From: JAVMKJ01 sp031732875
Lineage (GTDB): Bacteria > Pseudomonadota > Gammaproteobacteria > Competibacterales > Competibacteraceae
DNA length: 38,540 bases
Direction of reading: 5' to 3'
Assembly: GCA_031732875.1 (NCBI GenBank)
Contig: JAVMKL010000058.1
Span: 1 to 38,540 of the forward strand
Of the stretch, positions 14,902 to 23,420 are shown piece by piece. The translations under genes were made by a program, and so were the position numbers. The notes under the pieces are model-generated. The model searched no databases and was not told the origin of the DNA. It saw only the letters and a program-made list of their open reading frames with translations. Position 1 is the stretch's first letter; every line of letters begins with the position of its first letter.

Positions 14902-17399
14902 CGCCACTGTTTTGGCGGGCATTGTTTCGCCATCCCCTGCGGCATCCCTGGCAGTTGGGACTGGCGATCCTCGGTATCGCCCTGGGCGTGGCAGCGGTAG
15001 TGGCGGTGGATCTGGCCAACTCCAGCGCTCGCCGGAGCTTCGATCTGGCCACAAGCCGTATCACCGGTCTTGCCACGCACCGCATCGCCGGTGGTTCCCA
15101 GGGTATCCCCGAAACCTTGTACGCCCGCTTGCGGGTGGAGCTCGGCATCAGGCCAGCCTCACCCGTGGTGACCGGCTATCTGCCACGCGCTGACCAACCG
15201 GGACAGTTATGGCAAATCCTCGGTATCGATCCATTCGCGGAGCGTCCGTTTCGGCATCCCGCCGCCGTCACGGGAAGTGATTTCGACCTGCGCGGGCTCC
15301 TGCTGGATCCCGATGCCGCCCTGTTGCCGGAGATGCCGGACGAACCAGTCACGTTGCGACGGGGGGAGTTGCGATTTACCCTGAAACGGGCCGGCACGCT
15401 GATCGGACCGGCAATGGAGGGGTTGATCGTCACCGACGTCAGTACGGCCCAAACCCTGTTGGGCCGTGCCGGTCGGCTCAGTCACATCGACCTGATTCTG
15501 CCGGCAGGTCCCGCCGGCGAACGGCTGGCGGCCGATCTGCGGGCCTGGCTGCCGCCGGATCTGCGGCTGGAACGACCCGCCGAACGCGACCGGGCGACGG
15601 CGAATCTCAGCGCCGCCTTCTCGCTCAATCTGACGGCGATGAGTCTGCTGGCGCTGGTGGTGGGAATGTTTCTGATCTACAACGCCATGACCTTCGCGGT
15701 GGTGCAACGCCGCGCCCTGTTGGGAATGCTGCGGGCTCTGGGCGTCAGCCGCCGGGAGCTGTTCGCCGGCGTGCTGGGCGAGGCACTGCTGCTCGGTCTG
15801 GCCGGTACCCTGCTCGGCGGGCTGCTGGGTCTGTGGCTGGGTTCCGGACTGGTGCACCTGGTGACTCGCACTATCAACGACCTGTACTACGTGCTCGGCG
15901 TTCGCGAATTTTTCATCGAGCCGTGGTCGCTGGCCAAGGGCGCGGCGCTGGGCCTGCTGGCGACGCTGGCGGCGGCCTGGCTGCCGGCACGGGAGGCGGC
16001 CGCCGCATCGCCCGGATCGGTGCTGAGCCGGGCCCAACTGGAAACCCGCTGGCAGGCCTACCTGCCCCGCTTCGTCATCACCGGGCTTGGCTTGCTGGTC
16101 GCCGGCGGCGCGATTCTGACTTTTTCCCACTCCCTGGCGGCCGGCTTCGCCGGCCTGTTCCTGCTGATTCTGGGCTGCGCGCTGCTGACCCCACCCACCG
16201 TAGTCGGCCTGGTCCGGCTGAACCGGCCGTTGTCCGCTCGGCTGGGATTGCTGGCCCGGATGGCCAACCGTGATGTCGCCCGCCATCTCAGTCGCACCGG
16301 GATCGCGATCGCGGCACTGATGGTGGCGTTCTCCACCACGGTCGGCGTGGGCATCATGGTGGACAGCTTCCGGAGCGGCGTGGTGATTTGGATCGACGAC
16401 CTGTTGAACGCCGATCTATACCTCGCCCCGCCCGGCGTCGAGAACGGCGATCGCTCGCGGGAATTCAGCCCGGCGGCGCTGGCGGTGCTGCGGAATACCT
16501 CGGGCGTGGCGGCGGTATCCACCTATCGGGCCATGACGGTCGACCTCGACGGCCGGCCGGTGGCCCTGATCGCGGTCGATCTCGCCCCCGCGGCGCAAGC
16601 CGGCTACCACTTGATCGCCGGCGACCCCGCCGCTGCCTGGCGAACTTTCCAGACTGGCGAGGCGGTCCTGATCTCGGAGCCGCTGGCTTACCGGCGGCGA
16701 TTGCAAGTCGGCGACCGACTGGAATTGCCGACCGATACCGGGCCAAGACCGTTCGCCATCGCCGGCATCTTTCTGGACTACAGTTCGGAACACGGCCGGA
16801 TCGTGCTGCACCGCAGTGGATACGAACGTTATTGGCGCCAGCCGACGGTCGGCTCGACTGCGGTGTTCGCGATGCCCGGAGAAAATCTGGCAGCCTTGCG
16901 CGCGCGCCTGCGGGAACGGCTGGGACCGATTCAGCCCCTGTTGATTCGCTCCAACCGCGACATCCAGAACTCGACGCTGGAGATTTTCGACCGCACGTTC
17001 ACGATCACCAACGTGCTGCGGCTGCTGGCAATCCTGGTGGCGGTGGTCGGAGTGCTGAGCGCCCTGCTGGCCCTGCAACTGGAACGGGCGCGGGAATTCG
17101 CGGTGCTGCGCGCCATCGGCATGACCGTGGGCGAACTCGGCGGGCTGGTCTCCCTGCAAACGGGTTTGATGGGCGCCGCCGCCGGCTTGCTGGCCCTGCC
17201 GACCGGAGTCCTCCTCGCGGCGGTGCTGATATTCGCGATCAACCGCCGGGCGTTCGGTTGGACTTTACCGTTTCAGGTCGATCCTCTGTTGCTCCTGGAG
17301 ACGCTGGCGCTGGCGGTATTCGCCGCCTTGCTCGCCGGGCTGTACCCGATCTGGCGGATGACCCGCGCCCAGCCAGCGGAAGCGTTGCGGACCGAGTGA
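14898..17399 (+). CDS. FtsX-like ABC transporter permease (AttG-like)
   Basis: An 833-residue inner-membrane protein with two FtsX/MacB-like permease units. A first membrane helix lies near residues 14-36 (LGLAILGIALGVAAVVAVDLA), then a periplasmic domain to about 240. Helices follow near 250-275, 295-320, 345-365, 390-430 and 465-485, then a second periplasmic domain (about 490-700), then three C-terminal helices from about 705 onward. This ten-helix, two-domain layout matches the long AttG/YbbP-like permeases rather than four-helix LolC/E. It pairs with the ATPase through the ATGA overlap at 14898-14901. The gene ends 39 bases before the AttH-like gene, so all three are probably co-transcribed. 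Substrate is unknown. Confidence 0.9.
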   Translation: MTPLFWRALFRHPLRHPWQLGLAILGIALGVAAVVAVDLANSSARRSFDLATSRITGLATHRIAGGSQGIPETLYARLRVELGIRPASPVVTGYLPRADQPGQLWQILGIDPFAERPFRHPAAVTGSDFDLRGLLLDPDAALLPEMPDEPVTLRRGELRFTLKRAGTLIGPAMEGLIVTDVSTAQTLLGRAGRLSHIDLILPAGPAGERLAADLRAWLPPDLRLERPAERDRATANLSAAFSLNLTAMSLLALVVGMFLIYNAMTFAVVQRRALLGMLRALGVSRRELFAGVLGEALLLGLAGTLLGGLLGLWLGSGLVHLVTRTINDLYYVLGVREFFIEPWSLAKGAALGLLATLAAAWLPAREAAAASPGSVLSRAQLETRWQAYLPRFVITGLGLLVAGGAILTFSHSLAAGFAGLFLLILGCALLTPPTVVGLVRLNRPLSARLGLLARMANRDVARHLSRTGIAIAALMVAFSTTVGVGIMVDSFRSGVVIWIDDLLNADLYLAPPGVENGDRSREFSPAALAVLRNTSGVAAVSTYRAMTVDLDGRPVALIAVDLAPAAQAGYHLIAGDPAAAWRTFQTGEAVLISEPLAYRRRLQVGDRLELPTDTGPRPFAIAGIFLDYSSEHGRIVLHRSGYERYWRQPTVGSTAVFAMPGENLAALRARLRERLGPIQPLLIRSNRDIQNSTLEIFDRTFTITNVLRLLAILVAVVGVLSALLALQLERAREFAVLRAIGMTVGELGGLVSLQTGLMGAAAGLLALPTGVLLAAVLIFAINRRAFGWTLPFQVDPLLLLETLALAVFAALLAGLYPIWRMTRAQPAEALRTE

Positions 17400-17438
17400 G
17401 TAACGAATGGTGTGTCGGATGGATCAAGATGACGTCAC

Positions 17439-18614
17439 ATGAGTAGGAGATATGGGTGGTGGGGTTTGCTCGTCGTGGGACTGGTCATCGGCACGACCGG
17501 CTATTTCATCCAGCCCCGCCCCAAACCGGCTGGCGGCATCGCCGTCGGCACGGCCCTGGGCGGCGGCGACAGCTCCGGCTATCGGCGAGCCTACGAACCC
17601 CGTTCCTTCGAATTTCCCACCGATCACGGACCGCATCCGGACTTTCGCAACGAATGGTGGTATGTGACCGGCAATCTGGTCGATACCGCCGGTCGCGCGT
17701 TCGGCTATCAATTGACCCTTTTTCGCATCGCCCTGGCGCCGGCCATGCCGGTCGCGGATTCCGCCTGGCGCACGAATCAGATCTACATGGGCCACCTTGC
17801 TCTGACCGATGTCGCCGGCCGGCGGCATTTCGGTTTCGAGCGATTCAGCCGGGGCGCGCTGGATTTGGCCGGCGCGCGGGCGGCGCCGTTTCGGGTCTGG
17901 CTGGAGGACTGGGAACTGTCGGGTTCCGAATCGGATATCTTTCCCTTGCGACTGCGCGCCCGGGAAGGGGAGATCGCCCTGGATCTGGCCCTCGACGCTG
18001 CCAAACCGATGGTCTTGCAGGGGGACCGGGGCCTGAGCCGGAAAAGCGCCGAACCGGGCAACGCGTCCTACTACTATTCCTACACCCGCCTGCCGACCCA
18101 GGGCACGGTCCGGATGAGCAAGCACAGCTTCTCGATCCAGGGCGAGAGCTGGCTCGACCGGGAATGGAGCACCAGCGCGCTGGGGCCGGACCAGAGTGGC
18201 TGGGACTGGTTCGCGCTGCAACTGGACGACGGGCGGGACCTGATGTTCTACCGGCTGCGCCGCAAGGATAGCGGCACGGATCCGTTCAGCAAGGGAACGC
18301 TGGTCGAGACCGACGGGCAAGCCCGGTTGCTGTCTTGGGACGCGGTGGAGTTGCAGCCTCTCGGCGAGTGGACCAGCCCGCGGACCGGCGACCGCTATCC
18401 CGCCGGCTGGCGGCTGCGCCTGCCGGCGGAGCATCTCGATCTGACCGTGACGCCGAAAGTAGCGGATCAGGAAATGCGGCTGACCGTGCGTTACTGGGAG
18501 GGCGCGGTGGCGGTGAAAGGTCAGGCTGGAGATCGGGAAATAACCGGTCAGGGCTATCTGGAGATGACCCGATACGAACCACCCGGCTCAACCCGCCAGG
18601 CTCCGCTACCCTAA
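17439..18614 (+). CDS. CrtC/AttH lipocalin-like protein
   Basis: A 391-residue protein of the CrtC (hydroxyneurosporene synthase)/AttH lipocalin-like family. An N-terminal hydrophobic segment (WWGLLVVGLVIGTTGYFI) is a signal peptide or membrane anchor facing the periplasm. Family blocks are HPDFRNEWWYVTGNL near residue 68, a YYYSYTRL segment near 208, and SWLDREWSTSALGPDQSGWDW near 240. No carotenoid gene is nearby, so carotenoid hydration is unlikely. Linkage to an ABC ATPase and FtsX permease matches the AttFGH arrangement, where the protein may bind or hand on a lipid-like ligand; that is inference. Its stop overlaps the convergent recC stop (18611-18614). Confidence 0.85.
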   Translation: MSRRYGWWGLLVVGLVIGTTGYFIQPRPKPAGGIAVGTALGGGDSSGYRRAYEPRSFEFPTDHGPHPDFRNEWWYVTGNLVDTAGRAFGYQLTLFRIALAPAMPVADSAWRTNQIYMGHLALTDVAGRRHFGFERFSRGALDLAGARAAPFRVWLEDWELSGSESDIFPLRLRAREGEIALDLALDAAKPMVLQGDRGLSRKSAEPGNASYYYSYTRLPTQGTVRMSKHSFSIQGESWLDREWSTSALGPDQSGWDWFALQLDDGRDLMFYRLRRKDSGTDPFSKGTLVETDGQARLLSWDAVELQPLGEWTSPRTGDRYPAGWRLRLPAEHLDLTVTPKVADQEMRLTVRYWEGAVAVKGQAGDREITGQGYLEMTRYEPPGSTRQAPLP

Positions 18615-21600
18615 TCCTCCGCCTCCCGCCGAATATGAGCGAACAGTGGCTCGAACACCACCGTGGCCAATTCCACGAATTCTTTATCCAGGGGGTCGGT
18701 ATCCCGGAACGCCAACTGGTAATATGCATCTTCCCGTTCCGGGCGACTTTCCCGGTGTTCGCTCCCTTCCCATTCGGTTCGCGCCGCCCGTAAGGCCTTG
18801 TCGCCGTCCCGATCCTTGCGGAGCCTCTCGACATAGGCCAGCGCGCTCTTCGGGAAGAAGTGCAACAAGCGCCGCATACCCCGCCAGTAAAGCTCCAACA
18901 ACGCCCGAATTTGCCTTTCCGGATCCTCGGCCGGATCCAGCAGCACGTCCTTGTCCTCCGCCACCCAATGGCTTTGCAGCGCAACGCCCTCCGGCGCCGC
19001 CGCGTTCGCTACCAGATGGCGCAGCCACAGATTCAGATAATCGTTGGCTTTGATGGTGGCCAACCGATAGCCCACCCACCCCGCCGGCGTCAGTCCGGTC
19101 AGCCGGCCGGTCAACCGGAACTCGCCCAGCGCCAAGTCGACGACCATGGGCTCAACCTCCCGGCGCGGCAGCACCCGCCCCAACTTCCCGGCGAACCGCG
19201 CCACCCGTTCCCTTGCCCCGGCGAACACGCATTCCCCCACTTGCCCGTGTGGCAGCGCTCCGGCCGCCCGCATCACCGTCTCGATTTCCTCCGCCGGCCG
19301 GCCTTCGCGGTGCAGTTGGAGCATCCGGCCGACCAGTTGATGGCTGCCCAGCCCATCGAGCACAAACGGCTCGCGGATTTCCAGCGTCTCCTCGCCCTCG
19401 TCAGGCCGGATGCCTAGGCGTTCCCGCAATAACCACCGGGCGGGATTGGTGAAGAACCGCGCCAGATCCTCCAGCGTCACCGTCCGCAGCGCCGGTTCCG
19501 GTTCCGGCAGTTCCACGGTCAACAGAGGCGTCGCGTTACGGTCGCCCCGTCCGGCGTGGCGGCTGGCTTCGACCCATTCCCGCGCGTAGCCGAACAAGCG
19601 TTCGTTCCCATTGAAATAGCGCCGGCTGAACGCCTGCAGAGGATGGCGCGTCACCAACTGCTCGCTGGCCCGGCCGCCACCAACGCGCAGGAACCCCCGG
19701 TCCACCGCATCCAACAACTCGCCGACCAATACCGATGGCGGCAACACCGAGTTGTCGCGGATGTTCTGGCCGACATAGCTGAGATAGAAGCAGCGGCGGG
19801 CCGACAGCAGAGTTTCCAGGAACAGATAGCGGTCATCCTGGCGACGGGAGCGGTCGCCGCGTCGGAACCGGGTCGCCATCAGATCGAAATCGACCGGGCG
19901 GCGCGGGCGGGGATAAGCATCGTCGTTCATGCCGATCAGGCAGACCACCGAAAACGGGATGCCGCGCATCGGCACCATCGCGCAGCAGGTCACTCCGCCG
20001 CCCGGAAACCGCCCCACCCCGCTTTCGGCGAGATTCAACTGGCCGCGCAGCGCCGATTTCACCACCGACAGCGCCACCGGCTCGCCGAACCGCGCCAGTT
20101 CGGCGTTGTCGCGCAGCGTCTCCAGCTCGGCGCGGATCGATTGCAACTCGTTCTCCTCGCGCTCGCGGGGCTCGAAAAACCGGTCGAGCACCGCGCCGAG
20201 CACCGCCGTCCATTCCGCCGGGGATCGCCGCTCCCGCAAGTGCGCGTCCAGCCCGAACAGCGCCTCGGTGAAGCTTTGCAACTGACCCAGTGCCTGTGCC
20301 TCGCTGCCTTCGACCTCGTCGTACGGCAGGATGTCGTGGTACAGATCTCGACCTTCCCCCGGGAGTGCGTAACCCAGCAGCAATCGGTCCAGTCCGGCGC
20401 GCCAGGTATGTTCGGCGGTGGCCGGCAATTCCCAGGTGCTCTTGATTTCGGCATCGATGCCCCAGCGAATGCCGACTTCCCGTACCCAGCGGCGGATACG
20501 CTCCAAATCGTCCTCCGACAGCCCGAACCGTCGCCGTACCGCCGGCAACTCCAGCAAGCCCAGCACCTGACTGGCGTCGAACCGGCCTCCACCCAGTTCC
20601 AGCAGACCGAAGAACACGTCGACCAGGGGATTTTCGGCCCGAATGCCCCGACCGGCGATACTGAACGGAATCCGCCGCTCGCGGGGGGCGGTGTCGAACA
20701 CCGCCTCGATCAGCGGCCCGTAGGCGGCGATGTCCGGAGCCATCACGATCACGTCCGAAGGCCGCAAATCCCGGTGGATCTCGAACAGCGCCAGCAATCG
20801 ATCATGCAGCACCTCGACCTCGCGCATCGGCCCGTGACAAACCTGGATTTGCACGGAGCAATCATCCGGCCGCAGCGGCAACGGCGGACACTCGTCGGCG
20901 CCCCGCTCGCGCAGGTGGAGAATATCGGCTTGCAAGCGATGCAGCAGATCGTCGCCGGCCGGTTCCGCGAAACCGTCCCACTCGACGCGGGGATACGCTT
21001 GCAGCAGATCGATGAAATCCCGTCCCTGCTTGCCGAGCGAGGCCAGCAACGGATTGCCGACCGTCAGATAGGCCTCGTCCGGGTCGGTCTCCTCGCCCAG
21101 CCGGGCCAGATCGCGTTCGGCCCGGATATCGCCCCAGTATTCCTGGCAAGGATCGAGCAGGAACAGATGCACGTCCAGGTATCGCGCCAATTCCGCCAGC
21201 AGATCCAGGTACAGCGGCGGCAACGCGCTCAAACCGATGATGGCGACCCGCTCCGGCAACCGGCGACGGTCGAAATCGCCCTGCCTCAGTACCGCGCGGA
21301 ACTGCTCCTGCACCCGTACCCGGTGCGACTCGCCGCTCCGCGCCAGCCGACGCCACAGTTCGGCCTGCCAGTGATCCCCCTCGCCCGCTTCCCATTTCCC
21401 GATCCAGTCCGGCCGGTAAACCAGATACTGGTCGAAGCAATCGGCGATGCGGCAAGCCAACTCGTAACGGCGGAAATCGTCGCCACCGTTGCCGAGCCAG
21501 GCTCGCGGCGCCGCGAAACACGGCGCGTCCTCCAGATTTCCCAACAGGGTCATCACCCGCCACGCCAGCACCGGTTTTTCGAAAGCCGAGATCGGCGGCA

Positions 21601-21835
21601 ACTGGCGCAGCACCGCGCGGCTCATCTCCCACAGAAAGGTCGATGGAAACAGGAAATTCAAATTGGCGCAGACCCCCAGCCGGTCGGCCAGCCGCGGCGC
21701 CAGCCAGCGGGCCATGCCGTTGCTCTGCGCCACGACGATCTCCCGGGCCAGCGGAGAGCGCAGGGGCAACCGCAACAGTTCGGCCAGATGGTCGGCCAGG
21801 ATTTCAAGATGGTTGCTCTGATAAGTATGGAACAC
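18611..21835 (-). CDS. recC: Exodeoxyribonuclease V subunit gamma
   Basis: A 1074-residue RecC, close to the length of the E. coli protein. The N-terminal helicase-like domain shows VAQSNGMARWLAPRLAD and CANLNFLFPS, the middle has PLVDVFFGLLELGGGRF, and VCLIGMNDDAYPR is a conserved RecC block. The C-terminal part is the inactive nuclease-like domain. In the RecBCD complex RecC splits the duplex and recognises the Chi sequence. The start is GTG at 21835 after a GAGGG stretch. recB and recD normally follow recC, but here the next gene is the convergent AttH-like gene, whose stop overlaps, so the partners must be elsewhere. Confidence 0.95.
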   Translation of the reverse strand: MFHTYQSNHLEILADHLAELLRLPLRSPLAREIVVAQSNGMARWLAPRLADRLGVCANLNFLFPSTFLWEMSRAVLRQLPPISAFEKPVLAWRVMTLLGNLEDAPCFAAPRAWLGNGGDDFRRYELACRIADCFDQYLVYRPDWIGKWEAGEGDHWQAELWRRLARSGESHRVRVQEQFRAVLRQGDFDRRRLPERVAIIGLSALPPLYLDLLAELARYLDVHLFLLDPCQEYWGDIRAERDLARLGEETDPDEAYLTVGNPLLASLGKQGRDFIDLLQAYPRVEWDGFAEPAGDDLLHRLQADILHLRERGADECPPLPLRPDDCSVQIQVCHGPMREVEVLHDRLLALFEIHRDLRPSDVIVMAPDIAAYGPLIEAVFDTAPRERRIPFSIAGRGIRAENPLVDVFFGLLELGGGRFDASQVLGLLELPAVRRRFGLSEDDLERIRRWVREVGIRWGIDAEIKSTWELPATAEHTWRAGLDRLLLGYALPGEGRDLYHDILPYDEVEGSEAQALGQLQSFTEALFGLDAHLRERRSPAEWTAVLGAVLDRFFEPREREENELQSIRAELETLRDNAELARFGEPVALSVVKSALRGQLNLAESGVGRFPGGGVTCCAMVPMRGIPFSVVCLIGMNDDAYPRPRRPVDFDLMATRFRRGDRSRRQDDRYLFLETLLSARRCFYLSYVGQNIRDNSVLPPSVLVGELLDAVDRGFLRVGGGRASEQLVTRHPLQAFSRRYFNGNERLFGYAREWVEASRHAGRGDRNATPLLTVELPEPEPALRTVTLEDLARFFTNPARWLLRERLGIRPDEGEETLEIREPFVLDGLGSHQLVGRMLQLHREGRPAEEIETVMRAAGALPHGQVGECVFAGARERVARFAGKLGRVLPRREVEPMVVDLALGEFRLTGRLTGLTPAGWVGYRLATIKANDYLNLWLRHLVANAAAPEGVALQSHWVAEDKDVLLDPAEDPERQIRALLELYWRGMRRLLHFFPKSALAYVERLRKDRDGDKALRAARTEWEGSEHRESRPEREDAYYQLAFRDTDPLDKEFVELATVVFEPLFAHIRREAED

Positions 21836-21862
21836 GGGGGCGCCCTCGAAGATACTGAGGCA

Positions 21863-22651
21863 CTACGAGCCCTTGTCGTCGGAATCCCGGAGAGGGCCGG
21901 CACGTGCCGCCAGCCGCCGCAAAGCCGCGCCGAGTCGCGCGTCCGGCACGTTCCGAGCGGTTATCTCCAGCAATTTGGCGCTCCGCTCGGTCAGCGTCGG
22001 CTTGAGACGGCGAGGCCGGGGCGATAGCGCGGCCGGCACCACGCGGATGCACGGCTTGGGTAGCGGGATGCCGAGTTGATGGCCCAACGCCTGCCGGATA
22101 CTGTGCAAAGCATAGCGCAGCCGGGTGGCCCAACTGGCCGAGTCGGCATGCACCGTCCAGTCCTCCCGATCGATGCTGACCAGGACTACATGATCGTGCA
22201 ACTGCGCCGGCAGGTAGGCGCGGAAGACCTGGTTGCACCGATTCAGCCGGTCGACTCGCGCCATCAGGCGCCCCAGCATCCCCTGCTGGCGGCGCAGATA
22301 TTCGCCCGCCGCCGGAATGGCACTCGGCCCGCCGCGCCCTTGCGGCGGTCGGGACGGCGGCGGAATCGCGGCGGTAATCGTGGGTGGCGACGACCGGTTT
22401 CCGGCGAATTCGGCGGCGGGTGACGACGACCGGCCTGACACCACTTCTAGAAGCCGGGCATAGACGGGCACGGCCTCGGCAATCGTGGCTGGTCCGGATC
22501 GGGTCTCGGCCACCGCATCGGTTCCGGATTCGGCGGCGGGCGGTAGTTCGGACGATGGTTCGTAACCACGCAGCATCTTCAACAACTGCGCGGTGTGCCG
22601 CCGGGCCGATGCGCGGGCTTCCGGTTGGATCGCGGTGTCGGTTTCGCTCAT
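21863..22651 (-). CDS. DUF721 (DciA-like) protein with long N-terminal extension
   Basis: A 262-residue protein. Residues about 123-208 resemble DUF721/DciA: a helix LNRCNQVFRAYLP, then strands VVLVSI and WTVHADSASWATRLRY, then a helix SIRQALGHQLG. DciA proteins bind and help load the replicative helicase DnaB in bacteria lacking DnaC. The first 120 residues are Pro-, Ala- and Ser-rich and probably disordered, longer than in most short DUF721 proteins. The ATG start overlaps the mobA stop by ATGA, and recC starts 27 bases downstream, so the gene is probably co-transcribed with both. The DUF721 assignment is by pattern memory and needs a profile search. Confidence 0.65.
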   Translation of the reverse strand: MSETDTAIQPEARASARRHTAQLLKMLRGYEPSSELPPAAESGTDAVAETRSGPATIAEAVPVYARLLEVVSGRSSSPAAEFAGNRSSPPTITAAIPPPSRPPQGRGGPSAIPAAGEYLRRQQGMLGRLMARVDRLNRCNQVFRAYLPAQLHDHVVLVSIDREDWTVHADSASWATRLRYALHSIRQALGHQLGIPLPKPCIRVVPAALSPRPRRLKPTLTERSAKLLEITARNVPDARLGAALRRLAARAGPLRDSDDKGS

Positions 22652-23268
22652 GCCTTGCCTCCCACGGTCGACCAGTTCGCTTCCAGCCGCGCCAGGTCAT
22701 CCGCGGTGTTGACGTTGCGAACCAGTTCCGGCCAGTCGGGGAACTCCACCCGTGCGGGCTGGTGCCGGCGCAACCAGTCCCCGGCGCCGCTCTTCCCCGC
22801 CGCCAGCCAGGTCGCCAAGTCGTCCGCCAGCCCGACCGGCAGCAACACGAACACCGGTTGCCAACACCCCTCGGCACAGGCCACGGCGGTCGTCGCGCCA
22901 GCCCGATCCAGCGCCGTCATCATCCGCCGGGCGTAGTCGGGCGGCGGCAGCGGCGCATCGCAGGGCGCGGTCAGGACATACGGCGTGGCGGCGGCACGCA
23001 GCGCCGACAGCATGCCCGCCAGCGGTCCGCGAAATCGTTCGGCCTCGGCATCGGGAACCACCCGGCAGCCGAACCTTCGATACTCCTCAAGATTGCGATT
23101 GGCGCTGATCAGCAGTTCCATGACCTGCGGTCGCAGCCAGCGGACGCCGTGCGCGATCAGCGGCTCGCCAGCCAAGGGTAGCAAGCCCTTGTCCCGGCCG
23201 CCCATTCGCTCGGCACGGCCACCAGCGAGAATGACTCCGGTCACCAAAGTCAAGCCGCCGGCCGTCAC
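22648..23268 (-). CDS. mobA: Molybdenum cofactor guanylyltransferase
   Basis: A 206-residue MobA that joins GMP from GTP to molybdopterin-Mo, giving the bis-MGD precursor. The N-terminal GTP-binding motif is GVILAGGRAERMGGRDKGLLPL (about residues 11-32), and TAPCDAPLPPP near 99-109 carries the conserved Asp that binds magnesium. The start is GTG at 23268, preceded by GGGGAG at a good distance, and gives a family-typical length. No other molybdenum cofactor genes are nearby. It begins a small minus-strand group with the DUF721 gene and recC. Confidence 0.93.
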   Translation of the reverse strand: MTAGGLTLVTGVILAGGRAERMGGRDKGLLPLAGEPLIAHGVRWLRPQVMELLISANRNLEEYRRFGCRVVPDAEAERFRGPLAGMLSALRAAATPYVLTAPCDAPLPPPDYARRMMTALDRAGATTAVACAEGCWQPVFVLLPVGLADDLATWLAAGKSGAGDWLRRHQPARVEFPDWPELVRNVNTADDLARLEANWSTVGGKA

Positions 23269-23420
23269 GATCGCTCCCCAAGCGGCCTGGCTTCGATCAC
23301 CGACTTAAGCCACCGCCGAAAGACCATCATCGCCTCCAGAGGAGCCCACCGCGGGAACGGATTGTTTTCCTTGGAATAACGGAATCCCGAGGATCCCGCG
23401 TTTCCCCGACCGGGGGCCGC

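Noticed and set aside
17439..18614. A carotenoid 1,2-hydratase assignment for the CrtC-fold protein
   Set aside because: No carotenoid biosynthesis gene is nearby, and the ABC/FtsX neighbours match the AttH-type context better.
19556..22027. An 823-codon plus-strand open frame opposite recC
   Set aside because: Same antisense artefact; the translation is rich in Arg, Gln and His with no family features.
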